From Streptomyces physcomitrii (GTDB taxonomy: Bacteria > Actinomycetota > Actinomycetes > Streptomycetales > Streptomycetaceae), in contig NZ_JAAWWP010000011.1 in NCBI RefSeq assembly GCF_012273655.1, positions 186,001-250,000 on the forward strand: 64,000 nucleotides of DNA, given 5' to 3'. The first letter of the stretch is position 1. Each line of letters begins with the position of its first letter. The position numbers and the translations under genes are program-made. Of this stretch, positions 1 through 8,796 are shown one piece after another. The notes under the pieces were generated by a model. It ran no database searches. It was not told the origin of the DNA and worked only from the letters and a program-made list of their open reading frames with translations.

Positions 1-674
1 CTCATCCCCAGGCCCGGGATCATCCGGCGCCCGGGCGGCCCCCCGAAGCTGACCGAGCCGACGCTGTCCACCGCCACGATCCGCACCGGCCGCTCCGCCT
101 CGCGGAACCAGCGGGCGCAGCCCATCAGGGTGCCGGTGGTGCCCGCGCCGACGAAGAGCACGTCCAGGTCGGGGAACTCCTGCGCGATGGCCGGAGCCGT
201 ACGGGCGTAGTGGGCCTGCCAGTTGGCCGGGTTGGTGTACTGGCTGAGCCAGACGCAGCGCTCGTCACGGGCGCAGAGGTCGCGGATGAAGTCGAGGCGG
301 GCCCCGAGGTAGCCGCTGCCCGACTCGCCGCCGGAGACCAGGTGCACCTGGCTGCCGAGGGCCTTCATCAGCAGCCGGGTGGTCAGGTTGCAGCGGGGGT
401 CCGTCACGCACAGGAAGCGGTAGCCCTTGCTGGCGGCGATCATGCTCAGCGCGACGCCGAGGTTGCCCGAGGAGGACTCGACCAGGATCGACTCCGGTGT
501 CAGCACTCCGTCCCGTTCGGCGGCCTCCACCATCGCGTTCGCGGCCTTCAGCTTGATCGAGCCGGAGAAGTTGAAGCCCTCGCACTTGAGGAACAGCGGA
601 TGGGCGCACAGGGACCGCAGATCGACGTAGAGGTCTTCCTCGTTGAAGGCTTGGGGAGCGGAAATGACAGGCAC
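1..674 (-). CDS. sbnA: SbnA-like 2,3-diaminopropionate biosynthesis enzyme (3' end outside window)
   Basis: PLP-dependent enzyme of the cysteine synthase fold. SbnA family members condense O-phospho-L-serine with L-glutamate to N-(2-amino-2-carboxyethyl)-L-glutamate (ACEGA), the first step to L-2,3-diaminopropionate. Visible are the fold-type II lysine context FSGSIKLKAA, the substrate loop ESSSGNLGVAL and the glycine-rich VGAGTTGTLMG PLP-phosphate loop. The C-terminus lies beyond base 1. I chose GTG at 674 (MPVISAPQAF) because GGAGGAG lies six bases upstream and no ATG fits. It follows sbnB on the same strand after 163 nt, the only real gap in this operon. The sbnB partner makes plain cysteine synthase unlikely. 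Confidence 0.85.
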   Translation of the reverse strand, partial: MPVISAPQAFNEEDLYVDLRSLCAHPLFLKCEGFNFSGSIKLKAANAMVEAAERDGVLTPESILVESSSGNLGVALSMIAASKGYRFLCVTDPRCNLTTRLLMKALGSQVHLVSGGESGSGYLGARLDFIRDLCARDERCVWLSQYTNPANWQAHYARTAPAIAQEFPDLDVLFVGAGTTGTLMGCARWFREAERPVRIVAVDSVGSVSFGGPPGRRMIPGLGM

Positions 675-837
675 GATGGTCTCCTCCAGGGGCGGAGCGC
701 CCTCGGTTCGACCGTCCGGTCCCGGCGGGACGGAGGTCCGGCCGGACCCGGCGGTACGGGCGGGCTGGGCTACGGGTGGTGGTCGGGCACGGCCTGCCTC
801 CTCTCGCCTGCCGGTTTCCGGACGGTCCCCCGACTCC
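675..837 (-). other. sbnB-sbnA intergenic gap with inverted repeats
   Basis: This 163-nt stretch separates sbnB from sbnA, while every upstream junction in the operon is a 4-nt overlap. It is rich in inverted repeats, including a 14-bp palindrome (GGTCCGGCCGGACC, about 735-748) next to a further GTCC/GGAC arm. No T-run follows, so it is more likely an mRNA stabilising or attenuating hairpin than a full terminator. No gene is visible. Confidence 0.4.
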
Positions 838-1923
838 TCAGCCGTGTCTGCGCAGTTCGTGGAAGAAGCTGTCGATGACCTGGAGCTCCCCGGAGCGGGC
901 CACCTCCTCGTAGACGTACTTGCCGACCGCGAGGTCGAGCACCCCGAGCCCGAACGGCGAGAACACCGCGGGCCGGTCCGCGGGCACCCGCACCCGCCCG
1001 GCGATGACGTCGTCGAGGGTGCCGGTGAGGAAGTCCCGGTTGCCGGTGCGCTCCTCGGTCAGCTGGGTCGAGGTGGCGGCCCGCTGGCAGTGCTCGACGT
1101 CGTCGACGATGTTGGCCGAGGCGAGCAGCACCTCGGGGGCCAGATCCCGCAGCGAGACGTGCAGGACCACCGGGTGGTGCGCGAACCAGCCGGGCTCGGT
1201 GACATGCGGCTCGGCGGCGACCGTGGCGAAGACCACCAGGTCGCTGGTGCGGATCAGCTCCTCGGCGCTCTCGTGCACGGTGACCCGGCCGGCGGCACCG
1301 GACTGCTCCAGGTACGTACGGAATCCGGCGGCGCTGCCCGCGGACAGGTCGTGGACGCCGAGTTCCTCGAAGGACCAGCCGGTGCCGGCCAGGAAGGTGT
1401 GGATGTAGCGGGCGATCAGGCCCGCCCCCACGAAGCCGATCCGCACCGGCCGGGGCCGCCCGCGGCTGAGCCGGTCGGCCGCGGACGCCGCCGAGGCGGC
1501 GGTCCTGGTCGCGCTGATGATGGAGCTCTCCAGGCAGGCGAAGGGGTAGCCGGTGGCCTGGTCGTTGAGGATCAGCACGGCCGAGGCGCGCGGGATCCCG
1601 GCGCGTACGTTCCCCGGGAAGCTGGAGATCCACTTCACCCCGTCCACCTCGCCGCCGATCGAGGCGGGCAGCGCGATGATCCGCGAGGAGCGGCGGTCGG
1701 GGAACCGCAGGAAGGAGGACGGCGGGTTCACCGAGGCCCCGGCGGCGTGCAGCCGGTAGGTCTCCTCGACCACGGCCACGATCTCCGCCTCGCGGCCCCG
1801 CAGCGCCTCGTGGACCTGGGCGCCGGGGATGACGGCGAAGCTGGGGACGTCGGGCAGCTCCTCGGCCGCGGCGGGCGCGGTGACGGGGGCGGTGGTACGG
1901 GCGGCGGTGCGGGCGGTCGTCAT
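838..1923 (-). CDS. sbnB: SbnB-like ACEGA dehydrogenase (2,3-diaminopropionate biosynthesis)
   Basis: 361-aa member of the ornithine cyclodeaminase/mu-crystallin family. SbnB oxidises and hydrolyses ACEGA with NAD+ to L-2,3-diaminopropionate plus 2-oxoglutarate. Visible are the N-terminal substrate region (SSFLRFPDRRSSRIIALPA), the Rossmann loop IGFVGAGLIARYIHTF, and a C-terminal GLGVLDLAVGKYVYEE helix typical of the family. The ATG at 1923 overlaps the TGA of the upstream dioxygenase gene (ATGA), and GAGGTGAGG lies just upstream. A longer reading frame exists but would run through the preceding gene. The 2-oxoglutarate it releases is the co-substrate of the coupled oxygenase. Confidence 0.88.
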   Translation of the reverse strand: MTTARTAARTTAPVTAPAAAEELPDVPSFAVIPGAQVHEALRGREAEIVAVVEETYRLHAAGASVNPPSSFLRFPDRRSSRIIALPASIGGEVDGVKWISSFPGNVRAGIPRASAVLILNDQATGYPFACLESSIISATRTAASAASAADRLSRGRPRPVRIGFVGAGLIARYIHTFLAGTGWSFEELGVHDLSAGSAAGFRTYLEQSGAAGRVTVHESAEELIRTSDLVVFATVAAEPHVTEPGWFAHHPVVLHVSLRDLAPEVLLASANIVDDVEHCQRAATSTQLTEERTGNRDFLTGTLDDVIAGRVRVPADRPAVFSPFGLGVLDLAVGKYVYEEVARSGELQVIDSFFHELRRHG

Positions 1924-2924
1924 GGGAACCTCACCTCGGCTGTGGGCGCGCAGTCGGCCAGACGCACCGGGCCGCCCATGGCCACGACCACGTCCCGCGG
2001 TCCTTCGTAGGGCTCCCGGCTGTGCGCGGCGCGGATGTTGTCGACGAGCAGCAGGTCGCCGCGCTGCCAGGGGCGGCGCAGGGTGTGCGCGGCGTAGACC
2101 TGGTTGAGGGTGTCCACGGTGTGCTCGTCGATCGGATCGCCGTTCCCGTGGCGGGTGTTGAAGGGCAGCCCCTCGGGGCCGTACTCCTCGATCAGGTACT
2201 CGCGCACCTCGGGGGCCATCGTCCACTCGTTGAGGAAGGCGATCTGGTTGAACCAGCAGGCCCGGCCGCTGACCGGATGGCGCACGACGGCGCTGCGGTG
2301 CTGGCGGGTGCGGAGCGAACCGTCCGGCTGCCAGGCGCAGTCGACGGCCTGGGCGCGGCAGTAGCGCTCGATGGCCGCGGGGTCCTCGGTGCCGAAGGCC
2401 TCGGTCAGGGAGGCGCCGATCTCGTTGTTGTAGCTGCGGGTGAGCAGCCAGCCTTCGCGCGCGAAGCGCTCGGTCAGCGCGGCGGGCAGCGCGTCGAGCA
2501 CCGCGGCCGCGTCGGCCACCCCGGTCGCGCCGCCGCTCTCGGGGGCGCTGAGGCAGGCGAAGAGCAGCAGCCCGGGGAACTCCAGGGTGTAGCTCAGCTC
2601 GTGGTGCATGCACATCGGCTGGTTCGGCGGCCACTTCACGGAGGAGTAGACGCCCTCGCGGTACCTCTGCCGGGGGGCGAAGGCCTCCCGCTCGGCCACC
2701 GGGGCGGCGTCCAGGGCGCCGAGGACCGCGGCGGCCTCCTCGGGCCCGCCGAGGGCGAGTCCGCGCACCATGACGGCGCCGTGCGCGACGACCGCGGCCG
2801 ACAGCTCGTCCCGCTGCCCGGCCACCCAACGCGCCGCGTCCGCACCGGAGTCGGCGTACACCAGCGGTGGTTCGCCGGGGCGCTCCCGTTCGAGGAGCGC
2901 GGCGGGGAGTGAGGACGACATCAT
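1920..2924 (-). CDS. TauD/TfdA-family Fe(II)/2-oxoglutarate-dependent oxygenase
   Basis: 334-aa non-heme iron oxygenase. The iron triad is visible as His-x-Glu in MCMHHELSY (about residues 107-109) and a distal His in IRAAHSREPYEG near residue 300, followed by the region expected to hold the 2-oxoglutarate-binding Arg. The nearest functional analogues I recognise are SyrP/AsnO-like amino-acid hydroxylases acting on free or carrier-bound residues. Start ATG at 2924 overlaps the NRPS stop, and its own TGA overlaps the sbnB start. Inference: it hydroxylates Dap, or a Dap residue on one of the two carrier domains. Halogenase activity is unlikely because the Glu ligand is present rather than Ala/Gly. 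Confidence 0.8.
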   Translation of the reverse strand: MMSSSLPAALLERERPGEPPLVYADSGADAARWVAGQRDELSAAVVAHGAVMVRGLALGGPEEAAAVLGALDAAPVAEREAFAPRQRYREGVYSSVKWPPNQPMCMHHELSYTLEFPGLLLFACLSAPESGGATGVADAAAVLDALPAALTERFAREGWLLTRSYNNEIGASLTEAFGTEDPAAIERYCRAQAVDCAWQPDGSLRTRQHRSAVVRHPVSGRACWFNQIAFLNEWTMAPEVREYLIEEYGPEGLPFNTRHGNGDPIDEHTVDTLNQVYAAHTLRRPWQRGDLLLVDNIRAAHSREPYEGPRDVVVAMGGPVRLADCAPTAEVRFP

Positions 2925-5758
2925 GTGCTCCTTTCCGTCCCGGGGGTTCCGGGGGCCGGTCGCTGCGGCTGCGGCTGCTGATCCGGCTGTGGCTGTGGCT
3001 GTGACGGGGACGGCTGCGGCGCGCGCCGCCGCCCGCGTGCGTCGACGAGTGCGGCCAGGTCGGCGAGGACCGGGTACTCGGTGAGGTCCCGCAGCGAGAC
3101 CTCCCGGTCGAGGGAGATCGCCAGCCGCACGCCGGTGAGCGAGGTGCCGCCCAGCCCGAAGAAGTCGTCCCGCCGCCCGATCCGCGCCCGCGGGACGCCG
3201 AGCACCTCGGCCCAGGCGGCGGCCAGCCGCTCCTCGGTACGGGAGCCGGGGGCGACCGGGCCGGAACCCGGACCTGGACCCGTACCCGTATCCGTACCGG
3301 CTCCGGAGTCGGCCTCGGAGTCGGCCTCGGCTTCGGGTACGGGGTCGGCGTCGGGTACGGGTACGGGGCCGGATTCGGGTACGGAGTCGAGGTGCTCGGC
3401 GCGGGTCGTGAGCGCCCCCCGGTCGGTCTTGCCGTTGGCGGTCAGCGGCAGGGCGTCCAGCCAGCGGAAGGCGGCGGGCACCATATACGCGGGCAGCGTC
3501 TCGGCGAGACGGGCCCGCAGTGCCTCCGGGGCGAGCGGGTGCGGCCCGGCGCAGAAGGCGATCAGGCGCTGCCCCTGCCCGGCCGGGGGCGAGACCACCA
3601 CCGCGGTGTCCCGCACACCCGGCGTCCGCAGCAGTGCGCTCTCGATCTCGCCGATCTCGATCCGGAAGCCCCGGATCTTGACCTGGCTGTCCCGGCGGCC
3701 GAGGAACTCCAGCGTGCCGCCGGGCCGCCAGCGCCCGAAGTCACCGCCCTGGTACAGCCGTTCGCCCGCGCGGTACGGGTCGGCGGTGTACGCCGCCGCG
3801 GTGCGCTCCGGGTCGCCCACGTACCCGCGGCCCACGCAGACCCCGGAGAACACCAGGGCACCGGGGGCGCCGAGCGGCACGGGGGCCAGCCGTTCGTCGA
3901 CGACATAGACCCGGGCATTGCGCACCGGCCGCCCGATGGGCACGCGGTCGCCCTCCGGCACCCGGTCCATGATCTCGTGGTTGGTGTCGTCGGAGGTCTC
4001 GGTGAGCCCGTAGGCGTTGACCAGCCGGACCCCGGGCCGGGCGGCGAACCACCGCTCGACCAGTTCCCTGCGCAGCGCCTCGCCGGTCACCGACACACAG
4101 CGCAGATCGGGGAGCCGGCGCGGATTCCGCTCCAGGGCGGACAGCACGACCTCCAGGTAGGAGGGCACCACCTGGAGCACGTTGACCCGCCCCCGGACGA
4201 GCGTGTCGAGGAACTCCTCCACATCCAGGACCACTTGCTGCGGTACGAGCAGCGTCCGGCCGCCCGCCAGCGGCCCGGCGAGCAGCTGCCACAGCGAGAT
4301 GTCGAAGCACTGCGGCGCGGTCTGCGCGACGACATCGCCCTCGCCGATCCCCAAGTCCCCTGTCTTGGCCAGGAGATGGTTGAGCATGCCCGCGTGCTCG
4401 CACATGGCGCCCTTGGGCTCGCCGGTCGAACCGGAGGTGAAGTAGAGGTAGGCGAGATCGTCCGGGGCCACCCGGATGCCGGGGTCGCTGTCCTTGTGGC
4501 TCTCCTCGTCCGCCTCCCCGAGGGACAGCACCCGGAGCCCGGGCACCGTCTCCCGGGCGCGCGTCAGGGCGGCGGTGGCGCCGGGCGCGCTCAGCACGAG
4601 ACGGCAGGAGGCGCGGCCGAGCATGGTGGCCACCCGCTCGGCCGGGAAGTGCGGCTCGACGGGCAGATAGGCGCCACCGGCCTTGAACACCGCGAGGACC
4701 GCGGCCATCCACTCCGGTGTGCGCTCCGCGACCACCGCGACGACCTCCTGCCGCCGCAGGCCCGCGTCGAGCAGCGCGTGCGCCAGCCGGTTGGCCCGCC
4801 GGTTCAGCTCCCGGTACGTCAACTCCCGGGCGCCGCACACCGCGACGACCTCCTCCGGGCGCTCCCGTACCCGCTCCTCGAACAGCTCGTGGAACCGCTG
4901 ATCCGGCAACTCCCGCTCCGGCCCGGCGAGTCCGTAGAGCTGGAGATCCAACTCCTCGGCGGACAGCAGGCTTTGGCGCTCATGTGCCGCCTCCGGATCG
5001 CCGGTGAGGAGGGCGAGCGCGGTGCGGTGGTATCCGGCGATCCGCGCGGCGGCTTCTTCGTCCAGTACGTCGGTCCGGTAGCGCAGGCGCAAGGTCCAGG
5101 CGGGGGCGTCGAGTTGGGGCGAGTGGGGCTGGTGGGGCGGCCGGAGGAGAGTGAGGGAGAGGACGGTGGCCGGGGCGAGAGGGGGTTCTCGGTCCTCGGC
5201 CGACGGGTTGTTGCCTGCCTGGTCGCTCGCTGTCTGGTCGCTGCCTGCGGGGTTGTTGCTTGCGAGGCTGCTGTCCGCCGGGAGGGTGCCTCCCGGGGAG
5301 ATGCCCGTCGGGTCGAGGATGGTCTCCGGGGCGGGTGCCAACTGGCTGTACTCAGCCTCCTGTTGGCCGTCCTGCCGCCGGTCGTCCCGACGCCGGTGAT
5401 CCGAGGGGGCCGCGGCCCGTCCCGCTTCCGTGACCCGTGCTGCTTCCGAGACCCGTCCCGCTTCCGAGACCCGTGCCGTCTCCCGGATCAGCGACCGCCA
5501 GGAGCCGTCCGCCACGGTCAGGCGAAGGGGTACCGGCGGGCCTCCCGGGTGGTCGACGCAGCCGGTCGTCACCTCGCGTCCGCCGGTGAGTGCGGCGAGC
5601 ACCTTGGCATGGGCGGCGAGCAGCACCGCACCGGGGGCCGTCCCCTCCGACTCGGCCAACTTCCGTACGGAGGTGATGAGTTCGCCGGACAGTGGTGCGT
5701 CCAGGTGCGCGGTCCCGGGGGCGGGGGCGCGGGTCCAGCGGGGAATGGTGGCCGTCAT
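2921..5758 (-). CDS. NRPS: partial condensation domain - adenylation - peptidyl carrier
   Basis: 945-aa NRPS. Residues about 15-95 and 195-270 resemble the C-terminal half of a condensation domain (SGELITSVRKLAESEGTAPG; LLSAEELDLQL), split by a Ser/Asn-rich insert. The N-terminal half with the HHxxxDG motif is absent. The A domain spans about 288-780: YFTSGSTGEPKG, FDISLW at 485-490 (the Asp that binds an alpha-amino group is present), NAYGLTETSDD, GGDFGRW and the catalytic NGKTDR Lys777. The PCP has GGTSL (Ser873). A Pro/Gln-rich tail ends the protein. ATG at 5758 overlaps the upstream stop. Substrate is inferred as Dap from the SbnA/SbnB neighbours; I could not derive a full specificity code. 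Confidence 0.88.
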   Translation of the reverse strand: MTATIPRWTRAPAPGTAHLDAPLSGELITSVRKLAESEGTAPGAVLLAAHAKVLAALTGGREVTTGCVDHPGGPPVPLRLTVADGSWRSLIRETARVSEAGRVSEAARVTEAGRAAAPSDHRRRDDRRQDGQQEAEYSQLAPAPETILDPTGISPGGTLPADSSLASNNPAGSDQTASDQAGNNPSAEDREPPLAPATVLSLTLLRPPHQPHSPQLDAPAWTLRLRYRTDVLDEEAAARIAGYHRTALALLTGDPEAAHERQSLLSAEELDLQLYGLAGPERELPDQRFHELFEERVRERPEEVVAVCGARELTYRELNRRANRLAHALLDAGLRRQEVVAVVAERTPEWMAAVLAVFKAGGAYLPVEPHFPAERVATMLGRASCRLVLSAPGATAALTRARETVPGLRVLSLGEADEESHKDSDPGIRVAPDDLAYLYFTSGSTGEPKGAMCEHAGMLNHLLAKTGDLGIGEGDVVAQTAPQCFDISLWQLLAGPLAGGRTLLVPQQVVLDVEEFLDTLVRGRVNVLQVVPSYLEVVLSALERNPRRLPDLRCVSVTGEALRRELVERWFAARPGVRLVNAYGLTETSDDTNHEIMDRVPEGDRVPIGRPVRNARVYVVDERLAPVPLGAPGALVFSGVCVGRGYVGDPERTAAAYTADPYRAGERLYQGGDFGRWRPGGTLEFLGRRDSQVKIRGFRIEIGEIESALLRTPGVRDTAVVVSPPAGQGQRLIAFCAGPHPLAPEALRARLAETLPAYMVPAAFRWLDALPLTANGKTDRGALTTRAEHLDSVPESGPVPVPDADPVPEAEADSEADSGAGTDTGTGPGPGSGPVAPGSRTEERLAAAWAEVLGVPRARIGRRDDFFGLGGTSLTGVRLAISLDREVSLRDLTEYPVLADLAALVDARGRRRAPQPSPSQPQPQPDQQPQPQRPAPGTPGTERST

Positions 5759-8700
5759 GGCTGCTGCCTCCGCTCGCCGTCGGCGTCCCCCGGAAGGGGC
5801 TGGACCCCGTCCTGCGGGAAGGGCCGGGCCGGGTTGCCGCCCCACAGCGCGTGCCGCGGTACCGTCTCGCCCTTCATCAGGAAGGAGTCGGGGGCCAGTT
5901 CCGCGCCGTCGCCGAGCGCGATGCCGTAGTGCGCGAAGGCGCCGACCCCGAGGGTGCAGCCGGAACCGATCGCCACGCGGTCGGACTTGAAGGTGCCGTC
6001 CTCCTGCGAGTGGCACTGGACGACGCTTCCGGCGTTGAGCGTGCAGCCGTCGCCGATGCTGACCATCGTCCGCTCGGTCAGCGAGCAGCCGTCGTCGAAG
6101 ACCCGCCGCCCGATCCGGACCCCGAGCACGCGCCAGACGAGGCTCTTGTACGGGGTGCCGTTGAAGAGCCGCAGATAGGTCTCCGAGGGCACCTTCCAGT
6201 ACCGCTCGCGGCGCCAGAAGCGGATGTCGTAGATCGAGCAGAACAGCGGGCGCAGCGCGTGCCGCGCGGTCACGATCCGCTCGACGAGGACGTAGTACAC
6301 GGCGGTGAAGAGCACCACCAGGACGTTGCCGAGCGCGATCGCGAGTGCGCCGAAGGCGGTGTACAGCTCCGCGGCGCCCGAGACGAGCAGCGTGATCCCG
6401 AAGAAGTGCAGCCACCGCACCAGCAGATACAGCGCCATGGTGGCCGCGTTGTGCCGGTTCTTGGCGGGCAGCAGGCTCTCCAGCTCCTCGCCGCTCTTCA
6501 GCCGGTCGAAGCTGCTGTCCCGCTGGACGGACCGCGGTATCTCGAAGGCGGGCGAGCCGAGCAGCCCGACCCCCTCCCGTACGGGCCCGTCCACCGGGAC
6601 CATGACCTTCGTCGCCAGCAGGCAGTTCTCGCCCGTCCTGCCCCGCGTCGGGTAGGTGATCCGGTTGCCGAGGAAGTTGCGGGGCCCGATGGCCACCGGC
6701 GCCACCCGGAAGGAGCTGCTGGAGAAGTCGGCGTTGGCGATCGAGAGCCCGTCGGCCACCATCGTGCCGGTCCCCACGGTGCTCAGATACGGCGTCTCGT
6801 GGCGGACGTCGGTGCCGAAGTTGGAGCCGGTCTGCTGGACGCGGGAGAGGTCGTATCCGAGGTAGCGCAGATAGTGCACGATGCCGGAGCTGTCGCCGAA
6901 CAGCCGGGTCAGAAAGCGCCGGTTGGTGGCGAGCATGATCAGGCGGTGCGCCGCGTAGTGGTAGCCGTAGAGCGGATAGACCCGGCCGGGGCGGACGGTG
7001 CGGCCGAGCAGCCGGGGAAGCGTGGCCACCAGGAGCACGCCGAGCAGGGTGGTGCCGAAGAAGAGCAGCAGGGAGGCGGCGAGCGCCTCGCCGTAGAAGA
7101 CCCAGCCGGTGAGCGCGGTCGCCCCCGGTTCGAGGGCCGCGTTCAGCTGCGGGACCTCGGCGAGCAGGATGCCCGCGCCGCCGACCGCGAGGGGGACGTA
7201 CACCAGCAGGGCGGCGAGCAGTTGCAGCAGGCTGTGCAGCGCCCTGCGCCGGGTGCCGCACTCTGCCGGGTCCAGCGGCAGGAAGTCGGCGTCGCCGCGC
7301 TGGGCCGGGGAGCCGTGCCAGTGCTCGCCGTCGGGGACCGCCTGCCCGCGGTGCAGCGAGGAGGCGTGGCCGAGCTGGGCGCGGTCGCCCATCGTGGTCC
7401 CGATGTCGAGGACGGTGGCCTCGCTGACCACCGCGTCCCGGCCGAGGACGACGGCACCGGTCTGGATCACCCCGTCCCGGGCCCGGTAGCAGCTGAGGAA
7501 GGAGTCCTTGCGGATGACCGTGCCGGCGCCCACCGTGAGCAGGTCGGTGCAGACCGGCAGGTTGCGGGTGAAGACGCTGACGCCCTTGCCGACGCGGGCA
7601 CCGAGCGCCCGGAGGTAGAGCACGTAGAGCGGCGAACCCACGAAGAGCACCAGCGGGTTGGATCTCACCAGGGTCTTCACGGTCCAGAAGCGCACATAGT
7701 CCAGGCTCCAGACCCGGATCTCCCGCGGCTTCCACCGCCCGACCAGCAGCCACTTCAGGGCAATCGGCAGCCCGCACAGGGCGAGGAAGGCCCCGGTGCC
7801 GACGGCCACCGCCCGCAGATAGGCCTCGACGGCACCGGCACCCGCGGAGATCCACTCGTACCCCTGGACCGCCACGACCGCGACCACACAGGAGTAGCCG
7901 AGAAACGCGAGGAGTTGCAGGGCTCCGCAGAGGAGGTAGTGGGGGGTGTTGGTGCGGGGCGTGCGGGGTGGGGGGTCGGGTTTCGCCGGGGGTGCGGGGG
8001 GTGCTGAGGTGTCGTCGGGTGCTGTCGTGGCTGTGGCTGTGGCTGTGTTTGCGGCTGTGCCCGTCGCCGTCGCCGTCGCTGCTCTTGTTGGTGCTGTGGT
8101 GGGGGCGGGCGCGGGGGGCTCGGTGGTCTCGCTCGTCGCGGCGGTCCGGATGCTCGTGGCGGTCTCGGTCGGCTCGGCGATCCCACGGGCTTCCGCGACC
8201 TCGGTGGTCTCACCGCTCCCGGTGGCCTGCGGCGTGGGGGCAGGTACGGGGGTGGGTACGGGGGCGGCGAGAGCGTCCGCGAGTGCGCCGACCGTGGGGT
8301 ACTTGTAGACGTCCCGCATCGACACCTGCGGCAGGTCGCCCCGCTTCCGGACCCGTGCGCAGAAGTGCGCCATCACCAGGGAGTCCGCACCCAACTCCTC
8401 GAAGAAGTTACTGTCAGCCGCCACTTCGTCCACGTGCAGCACCTCGGCGAGCACTGCGGCGAACTCCCTCTCCGCGTTACCGAGTTGTGCGCCGTCGTCC
8501 GCCGGGGGCGGGGGGCCGTCCGTCCGTTCGTACCGGGCTTCGTCTCGTAGACCCGCGTCTACGCCTGCGGACTCGCCCTCGGCTCGTACGTCCGGGGCTT
8601 CGTCTCGTACGCCTACGGCCTCGTCCTCGGCGGGGACGTACTGACCGTCGCCCTCTGCTTGTGTCTGCTCTGTCCGATGTATCGGCTGTATCGACTGGGC

Positions 8701-8796
8701 GTCTTCGAACGATGCCTGCGAAGTGGTGGGGCCGCTGCCGGCCGAGGAGGGTTCCTCCCGGTCGGCGGGCAGCACTTCGACTGGCTTTCCCCTCAT
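5755..8796 (-). CDS. Pls/PosA-like membrane carrier protein: PCP - six TM - three LbH-like domains, no A domain
   Basis: 1013 aa. Residues 1-105 are acidic and disordered. A carrier domain follows (LGADSLVMAHFCARVRKR, phosphopantetheine Ser139), then an Ala/Pro/Thr linker to about 265. After that come three repeats of a TM pair and a left-handed beta-helix-like soluble domain (for example VSVFTRNLPVCTDLL, LDIGTTMGDRAQLGHAS, VFDDGCSLTERTMVSIG). This is the layout of the C-terminal part of Streptomyces epsilon-poly-L-lysine synthetase (Pls) and its PosA-type relatives, where the tandem soluble domains are thought to make isopeptide bonds at the membrane. The usual N-terminal A domain is missing and sits on the next gene. 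ATG at 8796 follows AGGGAG; it is the first gene of the operon. Confidence 0.87.
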   Translation of the reverse strand: MRGKPVEVLPADREEPSSAGSGPTTSQASFEDAQSIQPIHRTEQTQAEGDGQYVPAEDEAVGVRDEAPDVRAEGESAGVDAGLRDEARYERTDGPPPPADDGAQLGNAEREFAAVLAEVLHVDEVAADSNFFEELGADSLVMAHFCARVRKRGDLPQVSMRDVYKYPTVGALADALAAPVPTPVPAPTPQATGSGETTEVAEARGIAEPTETATSIRTAATSETTEPPAPAPTTAPTRAATATATGTAANTATATATTAPDDTSAPPAPPAKPDPPPRTPRTNTPHYLLCGALQLLAFLGYSCVVAVVAVQGYEWISAGAGAVEAYLRAVAVGTGAFLALCGLPIALKWLLVGRWKPREIRVWSLDYVRFWTVKTLVRSNPLVLFVGSPLYVLYLRALGARVGKGVSVFTRNLPVCTDLLTVGAGTVIRKDSFLSCYRARDGVIQTGAVVLGRDAVVSEATVLDIGTTMGDRAQLGHASSLHRGQAVPDGEHWHGSPAQRGDADFLPLDPAECGTRRRALHSLLQLLAALLVYVPLAVGGAGILLAEVPQLNAALEPGATALTGWVFYGEALAASLLLFFGTTLLGVLLVATLPRLLGRTVRPGRVYPLYGYHYAAHRLIMLATNRRFLTRLFGDSSGIVHYLRYLGYDLSRVQQTGSNFGTDVRHETPYLSTVGTGTMVADGLSIANADFSSSSFRVAPVAIGPRNFLGNRITYPTRGRTGENCLLATKVMVPVDGPVREGVGLLGSPAFEIPRSVQRDSSFDRLKSGEELESLLPAKNRHNAATMALYLLVRWLHFFGITLLVSGAAELYTAFGALAIALGNVLVVLFTAVYYVLVERIVTARHALRPLFCSIYDIRFWRRERYWKVPSETYLRLFNGTPYKSLVWRVLGVRIGRRVFDDGCSLTERTMVSIGDGCTLNAGSVVQCHSQEDGTFKSDRVAIGSGCTLGVGAFAHYGIALGDGAELAPDSFLMKGETVPRHALWGGNPARPFPQDGVQPLPGDADGERRQQP

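Noticed and set aside
643-2010. Long open frames opposite the Dap genes and elsewhere (for example 39838-43233 minus, 44150-47305 plus)
   Set aside because: They mirror real genes in G+C-rich DNA, have low-complexity composition and no family motifs.
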